From Gordonia paraffinivorans NBRC 108238 (GTDB lineage Bacteria; Actinomycetota; Actinomycetes; Mycobacteriales; Mycobacteriaceae), in NCBI RefSeq assembly GCF_000344155.1, contig NZ_BAOQ01000017.1:1-64000 (forward strand): a stretch of 64,000 nucleotides of DNA, given 5' to 3'. Shown here one piece after another: positions 46,214 to 63,999 of the stretch. The notes below the pieces were generated by a model. The model had not been told where the DNA came from and searched no databases. It saw nothing but the letters and a program-made list of their open reading frames with translations. Each line of letters starts with the position of its first letter. The stretch's first letter is position 1. A program made the translations under genes and the position numbers.

Positions 46214-47038
46214 GACCGCCACGATCGCTTCAGACGTACACGTGCCCATCACCCCGGCGGGGTGGTGGGCACGTCTGTATCGGGCGCCCACGCGCCGCAG
46301 AGGCCCAGGGGAGGGGAGTAGGCCCGAGGGCGGGCATCGGCCTGGACGGGGGAGCGCCCCAGCGGGTCCTCGGCGTGCGTGTGCTCACCGGGTTCCGGTG
46401 GGACGACGCCCCGGCGGCGCAGGCCTCTCGACGACGACCGCGGGGGTCGACAACGACAACCCTCGCGCTCCACTCGAGACTCCTTCTCACCCGGATCCGC
46501 ACCGGATCCCGGGTGTCAGCCCCCTCCCGCCGCGATCGGCGACCTGCGAAATCACATCGTTCACAGTTGTGGACAACTCTGGGGATAACCGTGGATGACC
46601 TGTGCAACGACAGTGGACGGCCGGCGAACAACGAGAGTTGTCCACAAACTCTTGTGATTCTGCTCGACGTCAGTCCACCGATCATTCACATCGCCGAACC
46701 CGCTCCGACTGGGCGGATCCGCCGGTTGTCCACAGATTCCACACTCCCTACTACTGAGATGGATCCTTCTCTAAAGGAAACTCTTTTGTAAGAAGGTCTG
46801 TGTACACACCGGCCGCCGCGAGCCGTCCCCGACCGAGCCGCGGCCGGCGAATGACAAGCACCCTCGACTTGGCCCCAACCATCCCGGTCTCGGGGTGGGC
46901 GTTCTACAGTGGGATTCCCGGAAGTGGGACGTGATCGACGTTGCGCGGATCCGAGCCGAGTGATCGGGCTGTGGTCGACGCACGTCCCGACCACCGGACA
47001 CCGGCGATCCGCACGAGAGAGAAGGGCAACCACCCAGC
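46214..47038. other. replication origin oriC
   Basis: The 825-bp gap between dnaA and dnaN carries the features of an actinobacterial origin. Perfect DnaA boxes: TGTGGACAA (46569-46577), TTGTCCACA (46638-46646) and TTGTCCACA (46726-46734). Weaker ones: TGGGGATAA (46581-46589) and CGTGGATGA (46591-46599). An AT-richer stretch at about 46735-46800 is a likely unwinding element, followed by the palindrome TGTGTACACA (46799-46808). A TACAGT hexamer (46905-46910) could be the -10 of the dnaN promoter. No gene is visible. Confidence 0.93.
46241..46273 (+). terminator. dnaA terminator hairpin
   Basis: CGTGCCCATCACCCC and GGGGTGGTGGGCACG form a 15-bp stem with one G-T pair and a 3-nt loop, 28 bp after the dnaA stop. 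No T-run follows beyond TCTGT. Confidence 0.75.
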
Positions 47039-48208
47039 ATGAAGTTCCGTGTCGCACGTGACGAGTTCGCTGATTCCGTCGCCTGGGTCGCCCGCAGCCT
47101 GCCTTCTCGTCCGCCCGTGCCGGTTCTCGGTTGTGTGGTCCTGAACGTCGGCGACACCGGCCTGACCGTCTCCGGCTTCGACTACGAGGTCTCGGCCCAG
47201 GAGAACCTGGGCGCCGAGGTCGCCGAACCGGGTCAGGTGCTCGTCTCCGGACGCCTGCTGGCCGACATCACCAAGGCCCTTCCCAACAAGCCCGTCGACG
47301 TCACCCTCGACGGCGCGCGTGTCGCGATCACCTGCGGCAGCGCCAAGTTCTCCCTGCCGACGATGCCGGTCGAGGACTACCCGCAGCTCCCGGACATCCC
47401 GGCCATCACCGGCACCATCCCGTCCCAGCTGTTCGCCGAGGCGATCTCGCAGGTGGCGGTCGCCGCGGGCAAGGACGACACCCTGCCGATGCTCACCGGC
47501 ATCCGCGTGGAGATCGAGGGCAACTCGGTGGTTCTCGCGGCCACCGACCGTTTCCGTCTCGCGGTGCGTGAACTCCAGTGGGAGCCGACGGATCCGGACA
47601 CCAAGGGCGCCGTGCTGGTGCCGGCCAAGACGCTCGCCGAGAGCGCGAAGACCGCGGGCGCGGAGGGCACCGGCATCGTCTCCCTCGCCTTCGGCTCGGG
47701 CGCCAACATCGGATCCGACGGCATCCTCGGCATTCTCGGCGAGACCAAGAAGACCACCACGCGGTTGCTCGACGCGGAGTTCCCGAAGTTCCGCCAGCTG
47801 CTTCCCGCGAGCCACACCTCGGTCGCGACGATCGAGAGCGCCCCGCTGATCGAGGCGATCCGCCGTGTCGCGCTGGTCGCCGAGCGCGGTGCGCAGGTCC
47901 GCATGGAGTTCACCGAGGGATCCGTGCTGCTCACCGCCGGCGGCGACGAGGCAGGCAAGGCCGAGGAGGAGCTGCCCGTGCAGTTCCACGGCGAGCCGCT
48001 GACCATCGCGTTCAACCCGGGTTACCTGCAGGACGGCCTGTCGGCGATCAACGCCGACACCGTCGACTTCGGCTTCACCACCCCGAGCCGTCCGGCGGTC
48101 CTGCGGCCGGCGAGCGGCGAGGATCCCGTCGCCGACGAGTCCGGCGCCTTCGTCGCGCCCGAGAGCGCGTTCAGCTACCTGCTGATGCCGGTCCGCCTGC
48201 CGGGCTGA
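47039..48208 (+). CDS. dnaN: DNA polymerase III sliding clamp (beta subunit)
   Basis: This 389-residue protein is the ring-shaped processivity clamp. It has three similar domains: [20 protein letters not shown] at the start, the middle domain around [20 protein letters not shown], and the third around [20 protein letters not shown], ending in [11 protein letters not shown], the conserved C-terminal clamp motif. Size and ends match mycobacterial DnaN (Rv0002). It is the first gene on the right side of oriC. recF follows after 37 bp. Confidence 0.97.
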   Translation: MKFRVARDEFADSVAWVARSLPSRPPVPVLGCVVLNVGDTGLTVSGFDYEVSAQENLGAEVAEPGQVLVSGRLLADITKALPNKPVDVTLDGARVAITCGSAKFSLPTMPVEDYPQLPDIPAITGTIPSQLFAEAISQVAVAAGKDDTLPMLTGIRVEIEGNSVVLAATDRFRLAVRELQWEPTDPDTKGAVLVPAKTLAESAKTAGAEGTGIVSLAFGSGANIGSDGILGILGETKKTTTRLLDAEFPKFRQLLPASHTSVATIESAPLIEAIRRVALVAERGAQVRMEFTEGSVLLTAGGDEAGKAEEELPVQFHGEPLTIAFNPGYLQDGLSAINADTVDFGFTTPSRPAVLRPASGEDPVADESGAFVAPESAFSYLLMPVRLPG

Positions 48209-48245
48209 TCCGCACCGGATCCCCGCCGACCACCCGCACCGACCC

Positions 48246-49424
48246 GTGTTCGTTCGTGAGCTGCATCTGAGGGATTTCCGCTCGTGGCGGGCCGTCGATC
48301 TCGACCTGCGGCCCGAACCGACGGTCTTCACCGGGCGCAACGGCTTCGGCAAGACAAACCTCCTCGAGGCCCTGTTCTACCTGTCGACGCTGCGGTCGCA
48401 CCGGGTGAGCTCCGACGCCCCGCTGGTCCACGCCGGGGTATCGTCTGCGCTGGTCACGGCGACGGTCGAGAACGACGGCCGCGAGCTCACCGCGGAGTTG
48501 CGGATCAACGCCGAGGGAGCGAACAAGGCGTCGATCAACACCAGTCCGGCCCGTCGTCCGCGGGATCTGCTCGGGATCCTGCGCACGGTGTTGTTCGCAC
48601 CGGAGGACCTGTCCCTGGTGCGCGGGGATCCGAGCGACCGTCGCCGCTTCATCGACGAACTCGTGGCACAGCGGGGACCTCTGTGGGTCGCGGCACGGGC
48701 CGACTACGACCGGGTGCTGCGGCAGCGGGCGGCGCTGTTGAAGACGGCCGCCGCCGCTCTTCGTCGCGGCGGCGACCAGGCGGCGTCGGTCATCAGCACA
48801 CTCGACGTGTGGGACGCGCAGCTCGCCGACCTCGGCGGCCAGGTCACCTCGGCCCGGCTCCAGGTCCTGGCCGAACTCGAACCGCATTTCGCCCGCTCGT
48901 ACGCGTCGATCGCCCCCCATTCCCGCCCGGCGACGCTGCGGTACCGGGCCGCGGGTGGGGCCGAGTTCCCGTCCGCCGACGCCGCGGACATCCGCGACAT
49001 CCTGGCCGCCCGCCTGGTCGACCTCCGCGACAAGGAGATCGAACGGGGCATGTGCCTGGTGGGTCCGCACCGCGACGATATCGACATCGTGCTCGGCAAA
49101 GATGTGGCGAAAGGCTTTGCCTCCCACGGTGAATCGTGGTCGCTCGCACTGGCGCTGCGACTCGGATCCGTCGAGCTGACCCGCGCCGAGGGCGTCGAGC
49201 CGGTCATCATGCTCGACGACGTGTTCGCCGAGCTCGACGCCAAGCGGCGCGAGAAGCTCGTGGCCTTCACCGCGGGGGCGGAACAGCTGCTCATCACCGC
49301 CGCGGTCGCCGAGGACATCCCGGCCGAGATCGGCGGACGTCGCATCCACGTCGACGTCGTCGAGGACGAGGAAGGGCGTCGCTCGACAATCGTCGCCGAC
49401 GAGTCCGCAGGGGGTGCCGAATGA
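48246..49424 (+). CDS. recF: DNA replication and repair protein RecF
   Basis: RecF is an SMC-like ATPase that binds DNA gaps and loads RecA with RecO and RecR. It has 392 residues from GTG at 48246. The Walker A motif is FTGRNGFGKTNLLEALFYLS, the signature is around GMCLVGPHRDDIDIVLGKD, and Walker B is PVIMLDDVFAELDAKRREKL. Conserved opening VRELHLRDFRSW. Its stop overlaps the next start (ATGA). It corresponds to Rv0003. Confidence 0.96.
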   Translation: MFVRELHLRDFRSWRAVDLDLRPEPTVFTGRNGFGKTNLLEALFYLSTLRSHRVSSDAPLVHAGVSSALVTATVENDGRELTAELRINAEGANKASINTSPARRPRDLLGILRTVLFAPEDLSLVRGDPSDRRRFIDELVAQRGPLWVAARADYDRVLRQRAALLKTAAAALRRGGDQAASVISTLDVWDAQLADLGGQVTSARLQVLAELEPHFARSYASIAPHSRPATLRYRAAGGAEFPSADAADIRDILAARLVDLRDKEIERGMCLVGPHRDDIDIVLGKDVAKGFASHGESWSLALALRLGSVELTRAEGVEPVIMLDDVFAELDAKRREKLVAFTAGAEQLLITAAVAEDIPAEIGGRRIHVDVVEDEEGRRSTIVADESAGGAE

Positions 49425-50011
49425 GTGATCAAGGACACGTCCCGCCGGAACCGAACGACACGCCGGACAAGTCGGGCCGCCCGCTCGAGCCCGGTGAACT
49501 GGGTGGATACGAGCGCGCGCGGCGTGCGCTGGAGGAGGCGCGGGCGGCGGCGCGGGCCGCCGGCAAGTCGGTGGGCCGCGGTCGCGCCTCCCCGGTGCGT
49601 CGCACGAATCGCGGCTCCGGGACCCGTAAGCGGTGGTCGGGGGCCGGCCCCGACGGCCGGGATCCGCAGCCGTTCGGCCGCCTCGTGTCCAGCATCGCCA
49701 AGGAGCGTGGCTGGCAGGAGAAGATCGGCGAGGGCACGGTCTTCGGCATGTGGGAGCAGATCGTGGGTGCCGACATCGCTGCCCATGCAAAGCCGGTTGC
49801 GTTGCGCGACAACATCCTTCACGTCCAGGCGGAATCCACGGCATGGGCGACGCAGTTGCGGTACGTGCAGTCGCAGATCATCGCGAAGATCGCGGCGGCC
49901 GTGGGCGACGGGATGGTCAAGCAGTTGAGGATCAGCGGACCGAAGGGCCCGTCCTGGCGCAAGGGGGAGCGCCACATCCGTGGTCGGGGTCCGCGCGACA
50001 CCTACGGCTGA
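49421..50011 (+). CDS. dciA: DciA (DUF721) family protein, replicative helicase accessory
   Basis: This 196-residue protein corresponds to Rv0004. A disordered, Arg/Gly/Pro-rich N-terminal half (ALEEARAAARAAGKSVGRGR) precedes the DUF721 domain (FGMWEQIVGADIAAHAKPVA, then ESTAWATQLRYVQSQIIAKI). DciA proteins interact with the replicative helicase DnaB and are needed for its loading in bacteria without DnaC/DnaI. ATG at 49421 lies in the recF stop. The C-terminus is basic. Confidence 0.92.
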   Translation: MSDQGHVPPEPNDTPDKSGRPLEPGELGGYERARRALEEARAAARAAGKSVGRGRASPVRRTNRGSGTRKRWSGAGPDGRDPQPFGRLVSSIAKERGWQEKIGEGTVFGMWEQIVGADIAAHAKPVALRDNILHVQAESTAWATQLRYVQSQIIAKIAAAVGDGMVKQLRISGPKGPSWRKGERHIRGRGPRDTYG

Positions 50012-52446
<2,435 letters not shown>

Positions 52447-52493
52447 TCACGCCAGTCGCACGACTCGCGCAGTGATCGGAGAAAGAACACATC

Positions 52494-54989
<2,496 letters not shown>

Positions 54990-55105
54990 GTAGGGTGAAC
55001 ATCACGTGCAGCCGACGCGTCGGGGACGGTGCAGACCGACCCCGGCGCGTCGGTCCAAAGTCGACGCAGCCCCCCGGAGGGTGACGCCAGAGTGAGGGAT
55101 TGCCT

Positions 55106-55969
55106 GTGAGCACACCGAACGAGCCGAACCAGGACAAGAACGGACGCCCCGCAGAGGGTCAGTCCGGTCCGGGCACGGGCACCCCCGGCGGTGGGCTCGT
55201 GCCGCCGTGGCAGCGGGGACCGGCCGAGGACTCGTCCGGCTCGGCGCCCACGGAGGCGTTCGACCGCAGCCCCCAGGAGACCCGCAGTGGCCAGGAGAAT
55301 CGGGGCGGCCCGCCGCCGCGCGGCATCGTGACGACCGCCGACGGTCCCGCCGCCGGGGGCCCGGGCGGGCAGCAGGCACCGGTCACCAAGCTCGACAGCC
55401 CCCGGCGCCCCGCGCCCGCGACGGCCACCGAGGACACCAGGTTCGTCGAGTCGCCCACCAGCACCATCGAGCGCGACGACCTGCCCGAGGACGATCTGCC
55501 CGATCTCGACCGGATCCATCACACCGCCGATCTGGCGCGCCCGGCCGGGGCCGCGACCGGAGCGAAGGCAGCGCCGCGGTCGGCACCCCGCCAGGTCGGT
55601 GCGGGCACCGCACTGCGCGCGACCGTCCAGGTGCGCCGGATCGATCCGTGGGCGACCTTCAAGATCTCCGCGGTGCTGTCGGTGGTCGGGTTCTTCATCT
55701 GGATGATCGCCGTCGCCGTGCTGTATCTCGTCTTCGACGGCATGGGCATCTGGGATCAGCTGAACAACAGCTTCGGAACGCTCGTGGCCGAGGAATCCAC
55801 CTCGTCCGGGGACATCATCGGGGCGGGCACCGTTTTCGGGCTGGCGGCGCTCCTGGGGGCCGTCAACGCCATCCTCATCACCGCACTCGCGACGGTCGGC
55901 AGCTACATCTACAACATCTGTGCCGACATGGTCGGCGGGGCCGAGGTGACCCTCGCCGATCTCGATTGA
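55106..55969 (+). CDS. DUF3566 domain transmembrane protein (Rv0007-type)
   Basis: This 287-residue protein has a long Pro/Gly/Asp-rich cytoplasmic N-terminus. A C-terminal DUF3566 domain has two membrane helices (VVGFFIWMIAVAVLYLVFDG and LGAVNAILITALATVGSYIY), joined by a loop with GIWDQLNNSFGTLV. It is always found after gyrA in Mycobacteriales; its function is unknown, though a link with cell division or topology control has been suggested by context. GTG at 55106 has GAGGG upstream. Confidence 0.88.
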   Translation: MSTPNEPNQDKNGRPAEGQSGPGTGTPGGGLVPPWQRGPAEDSSGSAPTEAFDRSPQETRSGQENRGGPPPRGIVTTADGPAAGGPGGQQAPVTKLDSPRRPAPATATEDTRFVESPTSTIERDDLPEDDLPDLDRIHHTADLARPAGAATGAKAAPRSAPRQVGAGTALRATVQVRRIDPWATFKISAVLSVVGFFIWMIAVAVLYLVFDGMGIWDQLNNSFGTLVAEESTSSGDIIGAGTVFGLAALLGAVNAILITALATVGSYIYNICADMVGGAEVTLADLD

Positions 55970-56036
55970 AACGGGCCTCTGACCAGCCGTTTTGGTTGGT
56001 TGGGGATCCGTCGGGTAATCTCACTGCTCGGTTCAA

Positions 56037-56110
56037 GGGCCTATAGCTCAGGCGGTTAGAGCGCTTCGCTGATAACGAAGAGGTCGGAGGTTCAAGTCCT
56101 CCTAGGCCCA
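56037..56110 (+). tRNA. ileT: tRNA-Ile (anticodon GAT)
   Basis: A 74-nt cloverleaf: acceptor GGGCCTA pairs with TAGGCCC, the D-arm is GCTCAGGCGGTTAGAGC, the anticodon loop CTGATAA gives GAT, and the T-arm has GGTTCAAGTCC. Discriminator A; CCA is not encoded. Confidence 0.97.
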
Positions 56111-56167
56111 CTGCGACGGTAGATCCACAGCTCCGATTCGCACCCGTCGACCGATCCCGGTCGGCAC

Positions 56168-56243
56168 GGGGCCTTAGCTCAGTTGGTAGAGCGCCGCCTT
56201 TGCAAGGCGGATGTCAGGAGTTCGAATCTCCTAGGCTCCACCA
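56168..56243 (+). tRNA. alaT: tRNA-Ala (anticodon TGC)
   Basis: Acceptor GGGGCCT pairs with AGGCTCC (one G-T), the D-arm is GCTCAGTTGGTAGAGC, the anticodon loop TTTGCAA gives TGC, and the T-arm has GTTCGAATC. CCA is encoded. The Ile-Ala pair after gyrA matches ileT-alaT of mycobacteria. Confidence 0.97.
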
Positions 56244-56259
56244 CTGAACACGAACCGGC

Positions 56260-56297
56260 AACGCACCACTTCCCACGGGGTGGTGCGTTTCGCTTTT
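56260..56297 (+). terminator. intrinsic terminator after the tRNA pair
   Basis: AACGCACCAC (56260-56269) and GTGGTGCGTT (56280-56289) form a perfect 10-bp stem, followed by TCGCTTTT. It should end the gyrase-tRNA transcription unit. Confidence 0.85.
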
Positions 56298-56363
56298 CCG
56301 CTCACCTTCTCCGCTCCCGCTCACGCCGAACGGGTGAGCAGGTACGGAACCGGTGAGCGACGA

Positions 56364-56930
56364 TCAGGCCCGCACGTACTCGGTCATCGACACCCCCGAC
56401 TCGAAATCGCGGTTGCTCACCCGGCGGAAGAGCGCGGGATCGTACGTCCCGGCTGCGAACACCGGGATGCCCGCACCGAACAGCAGGGGTTGCCGTTTGA
56501 GGACGAGACGGTCGATCTCGCCGATCAGCTCCGACGCCAGGGTTCCGCCCCCGCACAGCCAGATGTCCTTGCCGTCGGCCGCCTTCAGTTCGCGCACCAG
56601 CTCCACCGGGTCGCGGTCGGTGAACGTGACGCCCTCGGCCGGCGGGTAGGACCGGTGGGTGAGTACGAACTGCTCCAGGTGCCGGTAGGGGCTCGTCACG
56701 TCCGGCAGGCCTACCTCGTAGGTGTTGGCGCCCATGAGGACGGTGTCGAACGGCCCGGTGCCCTGGTCGATCCCGAGCACCTCGGCGATCCGGGTGGGGA
56801 TGGCGTCCGGGAACCGGTCGATGCCGGCGTCCATGTGGTCGCCCTCGACGAGAAAGGCGTCGAACTGTCCCTCGGGTCCCGCGATGAAGCCGTCGAGACT
56901 CACCGCCACGTAATAGACGAGTTCACGCAT
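56364..56930 (-). CDS. dihydrofolate reductase-like (RibD C-terminal domain) protein
   Basis: This 188-residue protein of the RibD-C/YwjB-like group starts at ATG 56930 with GGAG six nt upstream. Diagnostic features are the opening RELVYYVAVSLDGFIAGPEG, TVLMGANTYEVGL, FVLTHRSYPPAEGVTF and IWLCGGGTLASELIGEIDRL. These NADPH-dependent reductase-fold proteins are common in actinobacteria; the substrate is usually unknown. It is divergent from a TetR gene with a clear operator between them, so it is probably induced through that repressor. Confidence 0.88.
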   Translation of the reverse strand: MRELVYYVAVSLDGFIAGPEGQFDAFLVEGDHMDAGIDRFPDAIPTRIAEVLGIDQGTGPFDTVLMGANTYEVGLPDVTSPYRHLEQFVLTHRSYPPAEGVTFTDRDPVELVRELKAADGKDIWLCGGGTLASELIGEIDRLVLKRQPLLFGAGIPVFAAGTYDPALFRRVSNRDFESGVSMTEYVRA

Positions 56931-56952
56931 CACGGTCTCCGATCACATCAGG

Positions 56953-56984
56953 TGTAGTGGTTCTGAAACTACAGCAGATGTAGT
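56953..56984. promoter_or_regulatory. TetR-type operator with a third half-site
   Basis: TGTAGT-N9-ACTACA (56953-56973) is a perfect inverted repeat, and another TGTAGT follows at 56979-56984. The site fills the 74-bp divergent gap between the RibD-like and TetR genes. Confidence 0.65.
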
Positions 56985-57004
56985 GATTCGGCTATCGTTC
57001 TCCC

Positions 57005-57574
57005 GTGGCCAGAAACGACGACCGTCGCCGAGCACTCGCCGACGCGGGGATCGCAGTCCTCGCCGGGGAGGGGGCACGGGGGTTGACGCACCGTGCGGTG
57101 GACAGGGCGGCAGGGGTGCCCCTGGGCACCACCACGAACTACTTCCGAACGCGCGCCGCGCTGCTCCAAGGACTCGTCGAGCGCATCGGGGAACGGCTGG
57201 CACCGAGCGAGGAGTTCCTCGCCGCGAACGCCCATCGAGAACCGAGCCGGGACCTGTTCGCCGACTATCTGCGGAACATCGTCGACCGGTTGCTGACGAA
57301 CCGGGAGGTGACCATCGCGCTCCTCGAGCTGCGCCTGGAGGGCATTCGACGTCCCGAGGTCGCCGAGATCATCGGCGAGTGGCGTCGCCGCGGCTTCGCC
57401 GCCGACGTCGCGTTCAACGAGCAGGCCGGACTACCGGGAACCGCGCGGGAGATCGCGCTCTTCCACCACGCGATCGACGGGCTGGTCCTGGACTCGCTGA
57501 CGGGACCGTTGCTCGACGAGGAACCGCTCGAGCGCGTCATCGATGCTCTCGTCGCGGGACTCCTGCCCGGGTGA
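57005..57574 (+). CDS. TetR family regulator, divergent from RibD-like gene
   Basis: This is a 189-residue regulator from GTG at 57005. The helix-turn-helix region is LTHRAVDRAAGVPLGTTTNY, then FRTRAALLQGLVERI. This arrangement (GVPLGTTTNYF) is typical of the group whose C-terminal domain is TetR_C_6/TetR_C_17-like. The ligand domain is helical and unrecognised. It probably represses the reductase-like gene and itself through the repeat upstream. Its last 144 bp are overlapped by the convergent gene. Confidence 0.88.
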   Translation: MARNDDRRRALADAGIAVLAGEGARGLTHRAVDRAAGVPLGTTTNYFRTRAALLQGLVERIGERLAPSEEFLAANAHREPSRDLFADYLRNIVDRLLTNREVTIALLELRLEGIRRPEVAEIIGEWRRRGFAADVAFNEQAGLPGTAREIALFHHAIDGLVLDSLTGPLLDEEPLERVIDALVAGLLPG

Positions 57575-58072
57575 GGCCTGGGCGGTCTTCGGGGCCCTGA
57601 GCGAGCCGTGCTGCTCCCAGCGGTCGAGGAACGTCCTCAGCTGCACACTGCCGAGCCATACCGCCCCGGCGATGAAGAGGACGCCCGCGGTCACCGAGGC
57701 GGGCCCATACCACCGGTTGTGCCCGACCTGGTCGTCGTAGGTGTGCCCGGACACCTTCGCGAGGATCTCGGGGTTCACCCGCGAGACCTGAGTTCGCATC
57801 GTGGCGCCGTGCGGGACGAGCTGCTCCGAGCCCCGCGAGCCGTGCACGCACAGGTCGCCCCGGTCCATCGGCCGGTTGTCACAGGTCGCGGGATCGATCA
57901 TCAATCCGATCCCGATCCCGAGGGCGAAGATGCCCAGGATCAGGCAGCCCGGTACCGCCAGGTACATGCGGAGGTTCATCAGCCCGGGCTGTTCGATCCG
58001 GAGGCGCCGATCGTCGGCCGCATGATGCCGGCCCGCGCGCCACCGCGGTTCTCGGCGTGTCCGTCTGCTCAT
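57431..58072 (-). CDS. small membrane protein of unknown function
   Basis: This is a 213-residue protein from ATG at 58072. Two membrane helices (LAVPGCLILGIFALGIGIGL and ASVTAGVLFIAGAVWLGSVQ) enclose an external loop with two cysteines (ATCDNRPMDRGDLC). The family is not recognised; the topology fits a DUF3592-like surface loop. Its C-terminal ~48 residues are encoded antisense to the end of the TetR gene, which makes the end uncertain; the open frame ends at 57431. A later start at MNLRMYLAV is possible. Confidence 0.6.
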   Translation of the reverse strand: MSRRTRREPRWRAGRHHAADDRRLRIEQPGLMNLRMYLAVPGCLILGIFALGIGIGLMIDPATCDNRPMDRGDLCVHGSRGSEQLVPHGATMRTQVSRVNPEILAKVSGHTYDDQVGHNRWYGPASVTAGVLFIAGAVWLGSVQLRTFLDRWEQHGSLRAPKTAQASPGQESRDESIDDALERFLVEQRSRQRVQDQPVDRVVEERDLPRGSR

Positions 58073-58140
58073 CGGGTCGAGGCTAACGGGCCCGCCCACG
58101 GGCGTGTCGGTGCGGTCCACAGCCTCCACGCCGCGGCGCG

Positions 58141-58875
58141 TCAGGACCGTGCGGGAGTCTGTCCCCTCAGCCGCTGGACGACCTCGCGGGCCAGCTTCTC
58201 CGACGACGCCGGGTTCTGTCCGGTCAGCAGGTTGCCGTCGGACTCGGTGTGCACGGTCCAGGGCAGGCCGAGGGTCACCCGGAAGCCCTCGTGGATCAGG
58301 CGGTCCTCGAGCAGCCAGGGGGCCTTGTCGGCGAGACCCGCTTGTTGTTCCTCGGCGTTGCCGAAGCACGTGACGGTGCGACCGGAGAATGCGTTGACCC
58401 CGTCCTCACCCTTCGCGGCGAGCAGGATCGCCGGACCGTGGCAGACGATGCCGATGGTCTTGCGGGCGCGGTCGGCCGCGATCAGCAGTGCACCGGCGTC
58501 GGCGTCGACGGCCAGGTCCTCCATCGGGCCGTGGCCGCCGGGGACGAACACCGCGTCGTACTCGGCGACATCGGCGTCGGACAGGGCGATGGGGTTCTGC
58601 AACTCGGGCGCGGTCTCGAGGAGCGTGCGGATCTGTTCGGCGCGCTCGGCCGAACCCACGGCGTCGGGCGCGAGGCTGGCCTCGTCCACGGGCGGGCGCA
58701 CACCGCGCGGCGTCGCCACCGTCACCGCGAAACCGGCCTCACGGAAGACCTCGAGCGGTGCGGCGGCCTCCTCCGCCCAGAATCCGGTCTTGTGTTTCGA
58801 GCCGTCGTCGAGTGTCCATTCGTCGGCGCCGGTCATGACGAACAGGATCTTGCCGGTGTTCTTGCCTTCGGTCAT
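58141..58875 (-). CDS. DJ-1/PfpI family protein, type 1 glutamine amidotransferase domain
   Basis: This 244-residue protein resembles glutathione-independent glyoxalase/Hsp31-type deglycases. The nucleophilic elbow is IGIVCHGPAILLAA, with the cysteine and following histidine; the conserved glutamate is in FWAEEAAAPLEVF and the core has AEYDAVFVPGGHGPMEDLAV. It may detoxify methylglyoxal or act as a chaperone. GTKHKTGFW-type opening SKHKTGFWAEE is characteristic. It is a single gene, cotranscription with the SDR gene upstream (66-bp gap) is possible. Confidence 0.88.
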   Translation of the reverse strand: MTEGKNTGKILFVMTGADEWTLDDGSKHKTGFWAEEAAAPLEVFREAGFAVTVATPRGVRPPVDEASLAPDAVGSAERAEQIRTLLETAPELQNPIALSDADVAEYDAVFVPGGHGPMEDLAVDADAGALLIAADRARKTIGIVCHGPAILLAAKGEDGVNAFSGRTVTCFGNAEEQQAGLADKAPWLLEDRLIHEGFRVTLGLPWTVHTESDGNLLTGQNPASSEKLAREVVQRLRGQTPARS

Positions 58876-58941
58876 CGTGCACTCCTTCGGTGGGATGACC
58901 CCCTTCGGCCAAGGGGGAGGCGTTCACGGTCGGTGCGGCGG

Positions 58942-59778
58942 TCAGGCGATCCCGGTGAGTTCGGCCGACTTCTCCCACAGTCCGTCGATCAGCCTCTGGT
59001 CGTGGGCCTGAGGATTCTCGCGGCCGTTCGGCTTGTGGCGGCTGAAGTAGACGCCGTTGACCTCCGGGTCCGGACCGCGCTCGGCCAATGCGACGAGCGG
59101 GGCGGCACCCTGCTCGGGGGTGATGGTCACCAGGCGCGCGACCGGGGAGCGGTAGAGCAGCCCGGCCATGCGCGAGTCGCGGCCGAAGCTCGTGGCGGCA
59201 GGTCCGGGATGCACTGCGGCGGAATAGATCTTGTCGCCGGTCCAGCGCTGGGCGATGCCGCGGGTGAACAAGATGTTCTCGAGTTTGCTCGTCCCGTAGG
59301 GGATGGCGCCGCCGAGCGTCGGGCGCCGCTCGAAGTCGAGATCGTCGAGATCCACCCTGCCGAACAGGTTCCCGACGCTGGCGGTGTTGAGCACCAACGA
59401 CGAGTCGGCCGCCGCGAGCCGATCCCGGAGCAGGTTGGTCAGCAGGAACGGGGCGAGATGGTTGATCTGGAAGCAGGGTTCGTGACCATCGGCGGTGCGC
59501 TGACCGGGCGGGAACATCCCGCCGGCGTTGTTCATCAGGACGTCGATGGACGCGACGCGTTCGGAGATCTGTGCGGCGAGGTCGCGAACCTCGGACAACC
59601 GGGAGAAGTCGGCGGTGAAACCGGTCGCCCCGGTGTCCGCGGTGATCTTCTCGAGCTTCTGCGGCGACCGGCCGACCAGGATCAGATCCGTCGACGGGCC
59701 CGCGAGGGCACGTGCCGCGATCGCGCCGATTCCGTCGCTCGCCCCGGTCAGGACGATGGTCCGCTTCTCACTGGCCAT
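58942..59778 (-). CDS. short-chain dehydrogenase/reductase
   Basis: This is a 278-residue SDR. The cofactor motif is IVLTGASDGIGAIAARALAG (TGxxxGIG), DVLMNNAGGMFPPGQ follows, then the catalytic serine (TASVGNLF) and YGTSK with tyrosine and lysine. The C-terminus includes VHPGPAATSFGRD. It resembles the retinol dehydrogenase-like SDR group; the substrate is unknown. ATG at 59778 overlaps the end of the small upstream gene by 11 bp, so the two are coupled. Confidence 0.9.
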   Translation of the reverse strand: MASEKRTIVLTGASDGIGAIAARALAGPSTDLILVGRSPQKLEKITADTGATGFTADFSRLSEVRDLAAQISERVASIDVLMNNAGGMFPPGQRTADGHEPCFQINHLAPFLLTNLLRDRLAAADSSLVLNTASVGNLFGRVDLDDLDFERRPTLGGAIPYGTSKLENILFTRGIAQRWTGDKIYSAAVHPGPAATSFGRDSRMAGLLYRSPVARLVTITPEQGAAPLVALAERGPDPEVNGVYFSRHKPNGRENPQAHDQRLIDGLWEKSAELTGIA

Positions 59779-60016
59779 CGGCGGTCCCCTCCGATCCTCC
59801 GACCGCGTGCCCGAGATTCGCCTCGTCGTCCGGGACCGCGGCCTCGTACACGGCCTTCTCCTCGGCGGTCCGCTCGGTCTCGCCGATGGGGGTGTCGTCG
59901 GCGGTGGGCAGGAGCGATTCGGGGCCGTCCGCCTCGTCGGGCTGCTCGGGCATGTCCGGATCCGTCCGCAGATCGTCGTCGGTCGTCGTCCGGTCGGGCT
60001 TGTCGTTGTCCGCCAT
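59768..60016 (-). CDS. small acidic disordered protein coupled to the SDR gene
   Basis: This 82-residue protein runs from ATG at 60016. It is rich in Asp, Glu, Thr and Pro (ADNDKPDRTTTDDDLRTDPD) with no hydrophobic core, membrane segment or known domain, and looks intrinsically disordered. High third-position GC and the 11-bp overlap with the SDR start support it as a gene. The family is unknown. Confidence 0.65.
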   Translation of the reverse strand: MADNDKPDRTTTDDDLRTDPDMPEQPDEADGPESLLPTADDTPIGETERTAEEKAVYEAAVPDDEANLGHAVGGSEGTADGQ

Positions 60017-60299
60017 GTGTCCACAATGCCTGAGGATCGGCGAAACGTCACCGGCCGGTTGCACCGAGACGTCCGGGGCCGATCGCCGGAAAGCGGTGTG
60101 CCGGGCGCCGCCTGCGCAAAACGCGCTCGGGAGTGCGCCTCGACATGCGCACGCGTCGAACGGGTTCGCGTCCCGGAGCCGGCCGGGGGCGTCGTGCAGA
60201 TCCGTGAATCTTCTGTCCCGCACCGAATTCCACACCTGTGGGCAAAGCTGTGGGTAACCCTCCCGCCGGCCGATCACGCGGAACACGCGCACAGACGGA

Positions 60300-60335
60300 A
60301 ATCGCCACCTCCGGGCCGAGCCGGAGGTGGCGATT
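60300..60335 (-). terminator. terminator hairpin of the acyl-CoA carboxylase gene
   Basis: A perfect 15-bp stem (AATCGCCACCTCCGG with its complement) and a 6-nt loop lie 14 bp after the carboxylase stop. The rest of the 60017-60348 gap is non-coding. Confidence 0.8.
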
Positions 60336-60348
60336 GTGCTAGTGCTGC

Positions 60349-63999
<3,651 letters not shown>

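Noticed and set aside
47131..47571. CRISPR array or other direct-repeat array near the Csf-like operon or origin
   Set aside because: I looked through the window, especially 1-9000, for regularly spaced repeats and saw none; the short repeats at 40246 and 40698 are simple tandem copies.
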